DNA of 11,337 bases, from assembly GCA_050014795.1 (NCBI GenBank), contig JBEKCQ010000117.1:1-11337 (forward strand), in the 5' to 3' direction. Of the stretch, positions 4,925 through 11,337 are shown in pieces (position 1 is the stretch's first letter; every line of letters begins with the position of its first letter). The stretch is from JALHUF01 sp050014795 (GTDB lineage Bacteria > Acidobacteriota > Terriglobia > UBA7540). Position numbers and translations under genes: made by a program. The notes beneath the pieces are model-generated. The model was not told the origin of the DNA. It did not search any database and worked only from the letters and a program-made list of their open reading frames with translations.

Positions 4925-5806
4925 CTACCGGCCGGGCAGCGCGGGTCGGCCGGCATTGAGCCACGCGGTGTACCAGTAAGAGCCGGCGTCGTGGGCCGCG
5001 CCATTGAGTTCCCGCACGGCGATGGACCCGATCTGCGAATAGAAGCGATCAAAATAGTCATCGTTGAAGTCGCGCTGACCTTCCATGGATCGCCGATCCC
5101 AGAGCAGGACTTGGTTGACCCAGGAGTGGGATTCCAGCACGACCTGGAAGGCGTACTCCGTGGGGTCGTCGATTTTAGTGGCGGGCACGGGACGGAAAAT
5201 GAAAAACCCCTGGTACCGATCGATGAGGCTCGTGTCAAACCGCGCCGCCAGTCCCGTCTCGTTGGTCAACTGCCCATCGAAGTTGGAGGTCGTATGCAGG
5301 GGATCGTGTGCATCGGCCACGTAATGCGCCAGCACCGCCGCGTTCACCCGGGCTTCATACCAGTTCTGAGCCTTCAGCGCGTTGGTCAGGCGCAGACTGT
5401 ATTCGCCGATCTGCCAGGGAAGCACTCCGTCCCGGTTGATTCGGCCCGAGCCGAATTTCTCGACCGCGCGCTGAAAGGAGTGCGGCAGCTCGAGGTAAGG
5501 GAACATGCCGTACTTGTCCAGATACATGTAGTGCCGCTTGCGCTCGTAACGGTCCTTCTTTATCCACTCCGCGGGATCGTTGGCATGCTCAATAAGGAAC
5601 TGGCGGTTCGATTCGAAGAAGCCCCGGATCTCGCGGGGAAGGGTGTCGATCGCCCAGTTGTTCACCAGCCGGTGGGCCGATGGACCCCAGGCCCAGGCGG
5701 TGCCGCTGGCAGCCAGCCAAACGAGCAGAGTCTGCCCAACGAATGTGGAGAGGAATCTCGCCGCCGTTTTGAATCGCAGGTGGTGCACAGCTTCAGCGGA
5801 TCGCAT
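4925..5806 (-). CDS. Secreted S1/P1 nuclease or zinc phospholipase C-like enzyme
   Basis: About 293 residues. Numbered from the in-frame GTG at 5809, a signal peptide spans about 1-40 (basic FKTAARF, hydrophobic TLLVWLAASG, AWA cleavage site). Cleavage leaves Trp41 as the new N-terminus, the position where S1/P1 nucleases and zinc phospholipases C use the terminal Trp amine and carbonyl as zinc ligands. Further likely ligands are H46 (WGPSAH), H93 (KRHYMYLD) and the cluster H162-x3-D166-x-H168-x3-H172 (AHYVADAHDPLH). A trinuclear zinc phosphoesterase acting on nucleic acid or phospholipid in the periplasm or outside is therefore likely; the two cannot be told apart by eye. ATG 5806 is preferred to GTG 5809, though neither has a strong ribosome site. 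A promoter lies at 5843-5871. Confidence 0.82.
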   Translation of the reverse strand: MRSAEAVHHLRFKTAARFLSTFVGQTLLVWLAASGTAWAWGPSAHRLVNNWAIDTLPREIRGFFESNRQFLIEHANDPAEWIKKDRYERKRHYMYLDKYGMFPYLELPHSFQRAVEKFGSGRINRDGVLPWQIGEYSLRLTNALKAQNWYEARVNAAVLAHYVADAHDPLHTTSNFDGQLTNETGLAARFDTSLIDRYQGFFIFRPVPATKIDDPTEYAFQVVLESHSWVNQVLLWDRRSMEGQRDFNDDYFDRFYSQIGSIAVRELNGAAHDAGSYWYTAWLNAGRPALPGR

Positions 5807-5842
5807 CACGGTCAGCCCAGCACAAGGAAAACAGCCGAGAGA

Positions 5843-5871
5843 ATTCTACTCCAAATCGTCTCACCTGTCGC
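5843..5871 (-). promoter_or_regulatory. Promoter of the S1/P1-like gene
   Basis: On the minus strand GCGACA (5866-5871) and TAGAAT (5843-5848) are separated by 17 bases, with 4/6 and 5/6 matches to the sigma-70 consensus. This gives a leader of about 30 bases before the ATG at 5806 and suggests the gene is not only read from the upstream permease. Confidence 0.45.
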
Positions 5872-5973
5872 CGCAAAGTCAGGGGGAAGTTGTGCGGGGA
5901 ATCTGCCGCGCCGGCGAGTCTTCTGGGACGGGCGCGGCTACGGCGAGGCCTTCCGCAACCCCTCCGGCCATGC

Positions 5974-7512
5974 TCACGCCGCCGGCGCTGCGGTGTCGCT
6001 CGTCGCAGCCGCCCGCGGAGCACTCCCGAACTCGCTCCGTTTCTTGCTGTAGCTGAAGTAGATCACCAGACCGATCGCCAGCCACGCCACGAACCGCGCC
6101 CAGGTCTCCAGCGGCAGGCTGGCCATCAGGACCAGGCAGCAAAGAACGGAAAGGATGGGGATGACCGGAACCCAGGGCGTGCGGAAGGCTCGCGGGCGCT
6201 CGGGTTGCCGCCGGCGGAGGACCAGGACCCCCAGCGAAACCAGGAGGAAGGCGCAGAGCGTGCCGATGTTGGAGAGATCCGCCAGGGTGCCAATGTCGAA
6301 GATACCTGCCGGGATGGCGACGAACAATCCGGCTGCCCAGGTACTGATATGGGGCGTGCGGAACCGCGGGTGCACCCTGGAGAACGCGCGCGGCAGCAGT
6401 CCATCGCGCGACATGGAGAACCAGACGCGCGCCTGCCCCAATTGGAAGACCAGGAGCGAACTGATCATCCCCGTCAGGGCGCCGAGCGTCACCCAGCGTC
6501 GGATGCTGTTGAGCCCGATGGCCTCGAGGGCGGTGGCCACCGGCGCCGCATTGCGCAGCGAGTCCCAGCGCTGGATCCCCGTCAGAACCACGGCGACCGA
6601 GACATAGAGAATGGCGCAAATGATCAGCGAAGCGATGATCCCAAACGGCACATCGCGCTGCGGGTTGTGGCACTCTTCGGCGGCGGTGGAAACGGAGTCA
6701 AAACCAATATAGGTGAAAAATACGATGGCCCCGCCGGTCAAAACTCCCTGCCAGCCGTTGGGCAGGAAAGGTTTCCAATTGGAAACCTGCACGTGGCGCG
6801 AGGCGGCAAAGATGAAGACCAGGATCGCCACGATCTTCACCGTCACCATGAAGTTGTTGGCGCCCGCGCTCTCCCGGATGCCGATCACCAGGATCACCGT
6901 GATGAGCATCACAATCAGGAAGCCCGGCACGTTGAAATAGGCTCCTGTGCGTTGCCCCGAAACGAACGCCGGCCCCATGAACTGCCGGGGCAACTTCAGG
7001 CCGAAACCCTGAAGCAGGTTGTCCACATAAGCTGAGAATCCCACGGCCACGGCCATGTTACTGACCGCATATTCCAGGATGAGATCCCAGCCGATGATCC
7101 AGGCTACGATCTCGCCGAGCGTGGCATAGGTGTAGGTGTAGGCGCTGCCCGCCACGGGAATCATCGAGGCGAGTTCGGCGTAGCAGAGCCCCGCCAGCGC
7201 GCACACCACGGCCACCATCAAGAAGGAGAGCGCAATGCCGGGTCCCGCGCCGGGCCGTCCGGCCATTCCCACGGCATTTCCGCCGTGCAGGACCAGATCG
7301 AGCAGGGGCGCTTTCCAGATGGAGGGAACGCGCAGAACTTCACCCGCGGCGGCGGTGCCGGTGAGGATGAAGATGCCCGTGCCGATGATGGCCCCAATGC
7401 CCAGCGCGGTCAGAGACCACGGGCCCAGGCTCTTGCGGAGCCGGTGCTCCGGACGGGCCGCGTCCGCTACCAGCTTCTCGATGCTCTTGGTGCGAAGCAG
7501 TTGGCTGGCCAT
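5974..7512 (-). CDS. APC-superfamily amino-acid permease (CAT-like)
   Basis: A 512-residue inner-membrane transporter, probably 12-14 helices. The first helix carries the substrate-binding signature GIGAIIGTGIFILTG (about 38-52). YAELASMIPVAGSAYTYTYA is the conserved TM3 region, and FFTYIGFDSVSTAAEE-NPQRD matches the TM6-loop motif of the cationic amino-acid transporter group (SLC7/YfnA-like). It is expected to take up amino acids by proton coupling; the exact substrate is unknown. The frame stays open 66 bp further to a start at 7578, but that extension (for example LLVTSHLALVTSP) is translated from the heptamer repeat at 7519-7549 and is not family sequence, so ATG 7512 (MASQLLRTKSIEKL) is chosen. 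The ATG is preceded by CTTCTCCT rather than a purine-rich ribosome site, so the start remains a choice by homology. Confidence 0.9.
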   Translation of the reverse strand: MASQLLRTKSIEKLVADAARPEHRLRKSLGPWSLTALGIGAIIGTGIFILTGTAAAGEVLRVPSIWKAPLLDLVLHGGNAVGMAGRPGAGPGIALSFLMVAVVCALAGLCYAELASMIPVAGSAYTYTYATLGEIVAWIIGWDLILEYAVSNMAVAVGFSAYVDNLLQGFGLKLPRQFMGPAFVSGQRTGAYFNVPGFLIVMLITVILVIGIRESAGANNFMVTVKIVAILVFIFAASRHVQVSNWKPFLPNGWQGVLTGGAIVFFTYIGFDSVSTAAEECHNPQRDVPFGIIASLIICAILYVSVAVVLTGIQRWDSLRNAAPVATALEAIGLNSIRRWVTLGALTGMISSLLVFQLGQARVWFSMSRDGLLPRAFSRVHPRFRTPHISTWAAGLFVAIPAGIFDIGTLADLSNIGTLCAFLLVSLGVLVLRRRQPERPRAFRTPWVPVIPILSVLCCLVLMASLPLETWARFVAWLAIGLVIYFSYSKKRSEFGSAPRAAATSDTAAPAA

Positions 7513-7518
7513 AGGAGA

Positions 7519-7600
7519 AGTGACGAGTGCCAAGTGACTAGTGACGAGCAGAGAGTTCTGAGCCGACAAGCTCGTCACTCGTCACTTGCCACTGGTCACT
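7519..7600. repeat. Inverted heptamer repeat (AGTGACG-type) before the permease
   Basis: The left arm 7519-7549 has four 7-bp units (AGTGACG, AGTGCCA, AGTGACT, AGTGACG) plus AGC. The right arm 7570-7600 is its reverse complement with 28 of 31 bases matching, around a 20-bp loop. The pair fills the space between the small basic protein gene and the permease ATG, so a read-through transcript would fold into a long hairpin directly before the permease start. Confidence 0.85.
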
Positions 7601-7609
7601 GCTTTTCAG

Positions 7610-7765
7610 CTACCGCCTTGTCGCCACGCCCGGGCCCTTCTTCTTCACCTTGGGCTTGTGCGAACCGCGCGGTTCCGTCTGCTTGGGTTGAGGCGGCCGC
7701 TTCTTGCGCGCGGCGCGCTTCAGCTTCTTGCGTTCGGCTTTGTCTTTGATCTTGCGAGTATCCAT
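7610..7765 (-). CDS. Small highly basic protein of unknown function
   Basis: 51 residues starting MDTRKIKDKAERKKLKRA, with 22 Lys/Arg against 4 Asp/Glu. There is no hydrophobic segment, no Cys/His metal site and no predicted globular core; the first 20 residues may form a basic helix and the rest is Pro/Lys-rich and probably disordered. The start at ATG 7765 is well supported by AGGAAAGGAAG at 7768-7778. A frame extension to 7795 runs through the heptamer array and is rejected. The gene lies 60 bp after pcrA in the same direction and could be co-transcribed. The charge would fit nucleic-acid or ribosome binding, but nothing in the sequence proves it. Confidence 0.7.
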   Translation of the reverse strand: MDTRKIKDKAERKKLKRAARKKRPPQPKQTEPRGSHKPKVKKKGPGVATRR

Positions 7766-7767
7766 AG

Positions 7768-7778
7768 CTTCCTTTCCT
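7768..7778 (-). promoter_or_regulatory. Ribosome binding site deciding the small-gene start
   Basis: On the minus strand AGGAAAGGAAG lies immediately before the ATG at 7765. The AGGA part is about 8 bases from the start. It is one of the strongest ribosome sites in the window and argues that the 51-codon gene is real. Confidence 0.7.
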
Positions 7779-7780
7779 GG

Positions 7781-7815
7781 TTCATCGTTCATCATTCATC
7801 GTTCGGCATTCATCG
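7781..7815. repeat. Heptamer array (TTCATCG-type), five units
   Basis: Five uninterrupted 7-bp units (TTCATCG, TTCATCA, TTCATCG, TTCGGCA, TTCATCG) fill most of the 60-bp gap between the pcrA stop and the small basic protein. Only one orientation is present. The sequence is unrelated to the other two heptamer families, but the period is the same. Confidence 0.85.
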
Positions 7816-7825
7816 TTGTTTGTGC

Positions 7826-10057
7826 TTACGCCTTCTCCAGCAGAGCGTATCGCTCGACCAACTTGATCTTCCCGTAGCCCGGAAAGCTTACGGTCAATTT
7901 CGTATCCTCGCCATCGCCCTCGCACTCGAGCACCGTCCCCAAGCCGAACTTGGGGTGCCGGACGCGCGAACCGAGTTTCCACCGGCCGCTCGTTCGCGGC
8001 GGCGCGCCCAGCTTCAAGCCCGTACCGCGAGGTGTCGCTCGCGGCGCCCGGCCGCGCTCCTTCAGGAAGCGCTCCGCGCCGGCCACCGAATTCACGGCAT
8101 TCTCCCACATCGTGCGAGGTTTTGAACCCACCATTGTGGAACTCAAGGGTTCCGCGAGTTGTGGCGGGACTTCCTTCAGGAACCGCGAGGGCCGAGTCGG
8201 CTCGTAGGCCTCGCGCGCAAAAGAACGGCGTGTGCGCGCCCAGGCGAGCACCAAGCGGTTCTGCGCGCGCGTCATGCCTACATAGCACAGCCGGCGTTCC
8301 TCCTCCAGCGCGGCGACGTCGTCGAGCGAGAGCTTGTGCGGAAAAAGCCCTTCCTCCAAGCCCACCAGGAAGACCGTGGAAAATTCCAGCCCCTTGGCGC
8401 TGTGCAGCGTCATCAACGTGACGCGCGCCCGCTCGTCAAAGTCATCGGTGTCGGAGACCAGCGCCGCGTGGTCCAGGAACTCAGCCAGCGTCTCGCCGTG
8501 CTCCTCCGCCTCCGCGGCGGCGTTGACCAGTTCCTGGAGGTTCTCAATCCGGCTCTCCGCCTCCGGCGAGTTCTCCGCGCGCAGCATCGCCAGGTAGCCT
8601 GTCCGCTCGAGGAGGTTCCGGAGGAACTCGCTCATGGAAAGGCGCTCGCGTTCTGCCACCAACTCCCGCATCAGGACCTGGAAGCTCTCCAGCGCTTTCA
8701 GCGACCGTGCGGGCAGGAGCTTCGTGGCCAGTTCCCGCTCCAAGGCTTCCCACAAGCCGATGCCGGCGCGGCGCGCGGAAGCCTCCAGGGCGTCCAGCGT
8801 GGTATCGCCAATCCCCCGCGGCGGCACGTTGACGACGCGCAGAAACGCCGCGGAGTCCCGCCAGTTGCCCGCCAGGCGGGCGTAGGCCAGCACGTCCTTG
8901 ATTTCCGCGCGGGCATAGAAGCTGAAGCCGCCCACCACGCGGTAGTTGATACTGCAACGCCGCATCGCCTCTTCCAGCACGCGCGACTGGGCGTTGGTGC
9001 GATAGAGGACGCCGATGCTTCCCTCATCGGCGGTGAGGGCGCTCTGGATCTCCCCGGCCACGAACAGCGCCTCCTCGTCCGCGTCCTGCGCTTCAAACAA
9101 ACCCACGCGCGCGCCGCCCGCGCGATCCGTCCACAGAGTCTTCCCCTTGCGCGCCACATTCCGGCTGACCACCGCGGTGGCAGCGTCGAGGATCACCTGC
9201 GTGGAACGATAGTTCTGCTCCAGGCGAATAATACGGGTCTGCGTGTAGTCCTTCTCAAAGCTCAGGATGTTCTCGATGTCGGCGCCGCGCCAACGGTAGA
9301 TGGACTGGTCTTCGTCGCCCACCGCGCAGAGGTTCTGGTGCTCGAGCGTCAACTGCCGGACCAACTGGTACTGGGTGCGGTTGGTGTCCTGATACTCATC
9401 CACCAGGACGTACCGGAATCGCTGGTTGTAGGCCGCGCAGACATCCGGTGCCTGATAGAAGAGTTCCACGGTCTTGAGCAGCAGGTCGTCGAAGTCGAGC
9501 GCGTTCGCTTGGCGGAGCTTGCGTTCATAGCGCTCGAAGACTGAGGCGAGTTTCTCCCTCGTCGGGTCCGCCGCGTCCCGGTAAAGCTCCTCGGGAGTGA
9601 CGCCCCGGTTCTTCGCGTAACTGATCTGCGCCAGCACGCCGCGCGGCGAGACCATCTGCTCGCTCAGGCCGAGCTCCTGGACGCAGGCCTTCACCACGCG
9701 CGCCTGGTCATCCTCGTCGTAAATCGAGAAATCGCGGCTGTAACCGAGCCGGTCGATTGCCCGGCGCAGGACGCGCACGCAGAAGGAATGAAACGTGGAA
9801 ATGTGCGGCCAGGTCTCGAGGTTGTGCGCGAGCAGCCGCGCCACCCGTTCCTTCATCTGGTCCGCAGCCTTGTTGGTGAAGGTGACCGCCAGGATGCTCT
9901 CGGGGGGAACCCCGCGAGCCTCAATCAGGTAGGCGATGCGATAGGTGATGACCCGCGTCTTCCCGCTGCCCGCTCCCGCCAGAATCAGGAGCGGTCCCTC
10001 GGTCAGTTCCACGGCCTCGCGCTGCTGGGGATTCAGTGGCTCGAGAAGACGGGACAT
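7826..10057 (-). CDS. pcrA: ATP-dependent DNA helicase PcrA/UvrD
   Basis: 743 residues, full length for this superfamily 1A 3'-5' helicase, which unwinds DNA in nucleotide-excision and mismatch repair and clears RecA and replication conflicts. All helicase motifs are intact: Q-motif LNPQQREAV (8-16), Walker A GAGSGKT (28-34), Walker B VDEYQD (219-224), motif III GDEDQSIYRWRGAD (247-260), motif IV QNYRST (281-286), motif V TLHSAKGLEF (550-559) and motif VI EERRLCYVGMTRAQ (586-599). The last 50 residues (WKLGSRVRHPKFGLGTVL...) form the PcrA-type C-terminal Tudor-like domain that contacts RNA polymerase, after a low-complexity linker (about 635-690). The start ATG 10057 gives the standard N-terminus; the only good purine site (AGGAG) is too far upstream, so ribosome binding looks weak. 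A promoter is at 10120-10148. Confidence 0.97.
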   Translation of the reverse strand: MSRLLEPLNPQQREAVELTEGPLLILAGAGSGKTRVITYRIAYLIEARGVPPESILAVTFTNKAADQMKERVARLLAHNLETWPHISTFHSFCVRVLRRAIDRLGYSRDFSIYDEDDQARVVKACVQELGLSEQMVSPRGVLAQISYAKNRGVTPEELYRDAADPTREKLASVFERYERKLRQANALDFDDLLLKTVELFYQAPDVCAAYNQRFRYVLVDEYQDTNRTQYQLVRQLTLEHQNLCAVGDEDQSIYRWRGADIENILSFEKDYTQTRIIRLEQNYRSTQVILDAATAVVSRNVARKGKTLWTDRAGGARVGLFEAQDADEEALFVAGEIQSALTADEGSIGVLYRTNAQSRVLEEAMRRCSINYRVVGGFSFYARAEIKDVLAYARLAGNWRDSAAFLRVVNVPPRGIGDTTLDALEASARRAGIGLWEALERELATKLLPARSLKALESFQVLMRELVAERERLSMSEFLRNLLERTGYLAMLRAENSPEAESRIENLQELVNAAAEAEEHGETLAEFLDHAALVSDTDDFDERARVTLMTLHSAKGLEFSTVFLVGLEEGLFPHKLSLDDVAALEEERRLCYVGMTRAQNRLVLAWARTRRSFAREAYEPTRPSRFLKEVPPQLAEPLSSTMVGSKPRTMWENAVNSVAGAERFLKERGRAPRATPRGTGLKLGAPPRTSGRWKLGSRVRHPKFGLGTVLECEGDGEDTKLTVSFPGYGKIKLVERYALLEKA

Positions 10058-10119
10058 TTCCGGTCGCGGGCGCGACGCGATTCTCCTGGGGCGTAATTTG
10101 GGGCCAAGCCCGAAAATCC

Positions 10120-10148
10120 ATTCTACCTGATGCCGCGAGACCCGACAA
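10120..10148 (-). promoter_or_regulatory. Sigma-70-type promoter of pcrA
   Basis: On the minus strand TTGTCG (10143-10148) and TAGAAT (10120-10125) are separated by 17 bases, with 4/6 and 5/6 matches to consensus. It lies just after the phosphoesterase stop codon and predicts a leader of about 55 bases, so pcrA can be transcribed independently of the upstream gene. Confidence 0.5.
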
Positions 10149-10164
10149 ACACGCGCTTCTCGCG

Positions 10165-11337
10165 CTAGTCATCGTCCTGGGTTTCCAGCCGCTCGCGATG
10201 GTCGCGCCGGATGGTTCGAGGATCGTCGAGCGGCGCGGAAGGCGGCACGGGGCGAGCCCGCATTTCCAGGCCCGGCTCAACCACTTTGGCCGGATCGAAA
10301 ATCCGCGTGTCGGGAGGCAGGGCCTGATATGGTGTGAAGTCGGGCTGGCTGGTGAACATATCGGCCAAGTCGCTCGCGGCCGCATCGTACTGGTTTAAGG
10401 GTGGCAAGCCAAAAATCAGGTTAAAGGTTTTGAGGATGCTCGCCATGCTGGTGTGCACGGGCGAGACGCCTCGCCGCGCGTAGGGGCTGATCACCAGGAG
10501 CAGGCTGCGGTGGGCGTCCACGTGGTCGCGGCCATCCTGCGCGTCGTCTTCGGTGACGAATATCGCCATGTCTTTCCAGAAGCGGCTGTGGGAAAACAGG
10601 TCCACCAGTTTCCCCAGCGCCAGATCGTTATCTGCGACGTAAGAGGCGTGATAGGGATATCCATCCGCCGGGCGCGGCTCGGCCGTGTGATCGTTGGGCA
10701 GCCAGATGTACATGAACTGGGGCAGGGGTTCTTTGCCGCTCGCATATCTCACCTGAAACTCGTGCCGGAACTGCTCCAGGCGATACTGGTCGGAGATGGA
10801 GGTGTTGAAGGTCGGATAGGCGCGCGAAGTGTTGTCAAACAGCGCTTTCGGCATCGGGACGTTGACGGATTCTCGGAGCCCCGTAGGTTGCAGGCCCTCA
10901 CCACCCTCTCCCCCAGGCAGATCAAACCCCTCGCCGTAATTCCGGAAACTCACGCGCCCGCGCGCCAGGTGCTCCCAGAGCGAGCCGGCTTCCAGGTAAT
11001 CCTCGGGCCGCGGCGAAGCCCCGCCAATTAGCAGCCGCCCGGGAGCTTCCGGGTCGGGCCGGAAATCAAGCCGGTCTCCGTAGGCCGGGGGCCAAGTAGC
11101 TTCGACCAATTCGTTCGGGTAATTGCCGACCAGCCAGTGGTGGCCGTCCACGGAGACATCGGAATCCACATAGAAGTTGTCGCTGAAAGCAAAACGCCGC
11201 ACCAGCGCGTGATGATTGGGAGAAACGCGGGCGTGTTCCACCGTCGGCTGGCCTTTGTCTCTCACGGTGGCGTCTTCGCTGTAGCGCGACAGGCTGGGCT
11301 CGCCCTCGATGCCGCTGCCCGGAATGGCCAGATCGCC
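10165..11337 (-). CDS. Phosphoesterase-family protein (partial, N-terminus outside the window)
   Basis: The reading frame is open to the window edge: 24 further codons (GDLAIPGSGIEGEPSLSRYS...) lie before the first in-window GTG at 11265, so that GTG is internal. The visible 390 residues match the phosphoesterase family (Pfam PF04185; alkaline phosphatase fold, with phospholipase C and acid phosphatase AcpA). Signatures are SPNHHALVRRFAFSDNFYVD, SVDGHHW, the metal-site segment FVTEDDAQDGRDHVDAHR and WLPNDHT. In the usual arrangement the leading GDL follows an ENRTYDQ-type motif, often after an N-terminal beta-propeller; both would lie beyond 11337. The product is probably exported and hydrolyses a phosphoester of unknown identity. 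The TAG stop is 107 bp from the pcrA start. Confidence 0.88.
   Translation of the reverse strand, partial: GDLAIPGSGIEGEPSLSRYSEDATVRDKGQPTVEHARVSPNHHALVRRFAFSDNFYVDSDVSVDGHHWLVGNYPNELVEATWPPAYGDRLDFRPDPEAPGRLLIGGASPRPEDYLEAGSLWEHLARGRVSFRNYGEGFDLPGGEGGEGLQPTGLRESVNVPMPKALFDNTSRAYPTFNTSISDQYRLEQFRHEFQVRYASGKEPLPQFMYIWLPNDHTAEPRPADGYPYHASYVADNDLALGKLVDLFSHSRFWKDMAIFVTEDDAQDGRDHVDAHRSLLLVISPYARRGVSPVHTSMASILKTFNLIFGLPPLNQYDAAASDLADMFTSQPDFTPYQALPPDTRIFDPAKVVEPGLEMRARPVPPSAPLDDPRTIRRDHRERLETQDDD

Noticed and set aside
4862..6052. Plus-strand open frame of 396 codons across the nuclease, its promoter and the permease end
   Set aside because: It is antisense to two well-supported genes, starts inside a heptamer array and shows no recognisable protein features.
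5890..7035. Plus-strand open frame of 381 codons opposite the permease
   Set aside because: The permease on the minus strand has clear APC motifs; the opposite frame is an Asp/Arg/His-rich shadow of hydrophobic codons.
7519..7815. CRISPR array
   Set aside because: The repeats are contiguous 7-bp units without unique spacers of 25-40 bp, and no cas gene is present.
8159..9544. Long plus-strand open frame (461 codons) opposite pcrA
   Set aside because: It is the antisense shadow of an intact pcrA in high-GC DNA, with Arg/Ala/Gln-rich low-similarity sequence and no domain motifs.
10165..11265. Complete phosphoesterase starting at GTG 11265
   Set aside because: The frame remains open for all 72 bases to the window edge and the upstream residues continue the family sequence, so the gene is partial.

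Overview
The window is a GC-rich bacterial chromosomal segment, almost fully coding. Everything from about 3.5 kb to the right edge lies on the minus strand. The gene mix (TPR-thioredoxin fusion, S1/P1-type zinc hydrolase, propeller-type phosphoesterase) and the intergenic repeats, especially a TGTCATCCTGAG...CTCAGAATGACA palindrome, suggest a soil-type Acidobacteriota relative. This is inference: there is no rRNA or marker phylogeny in the window.

Layout. 1-434: a 19-bp tandem repeat, a GYD-domain small protein (+), and a twin hairpin facing the convergent HAD gene. 435-1360: a HAD-superfamily hydrolase (-) with an extended -10 promoter and a 20-bp perfect palindrome in its predicted leader, then hairpins that may end the next operon. 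1362-1868: a tightly coupled DUF4160-DUF2442 pair (-). 1999-3388: a promoter and an exported TPR-thioredoxin protein (+). 3389-3535: a MITE/REP-like palindromic element between convergent genes. 3549-4589: an adenosine deaminase-family enzyme (-). 4590-4924: a non-coding gap with inverted heptamer repeats. 4925-5806: a secreted S1/P1-nuclease/phospholipase C-like zinc enzyme (-). 5974-7512: an APC-superfamily amino-acid permease (-). 7513-7609: inverted heptamer repeats. 7610-7765: a very basic 51-residue protein (-). 7781-7815: a third heptamer array. 7826-10057: a PcrA/UvrD helicase (-) with its own promoter. 10165 to the right edge: the C-terminal part of a phosphoesterase (-) that runs out of the window.

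The genes do not form one pathway. They are housekeeping or accessory functions: DNA repair helicase, nucleoside deamination, amino-acid uptake, exported redox and phosphoester hydrolysis. Only DUF4160-DUF2442 looks like a dedicated two-gene unit.

The most notable signal is in the gaps. Three unrelated repeat families all keep an exact 7-bp period, and two of them occur as inverted arms. Together with the 3.4-kb palindrome, the GC palindrome at 1179-1198 and the twin hairpins at 369-424, they show that most intergenic spaces here carry dispersed structured repeats. I found no defence island, CRISPR array, integrase, transposase or RNA gene.
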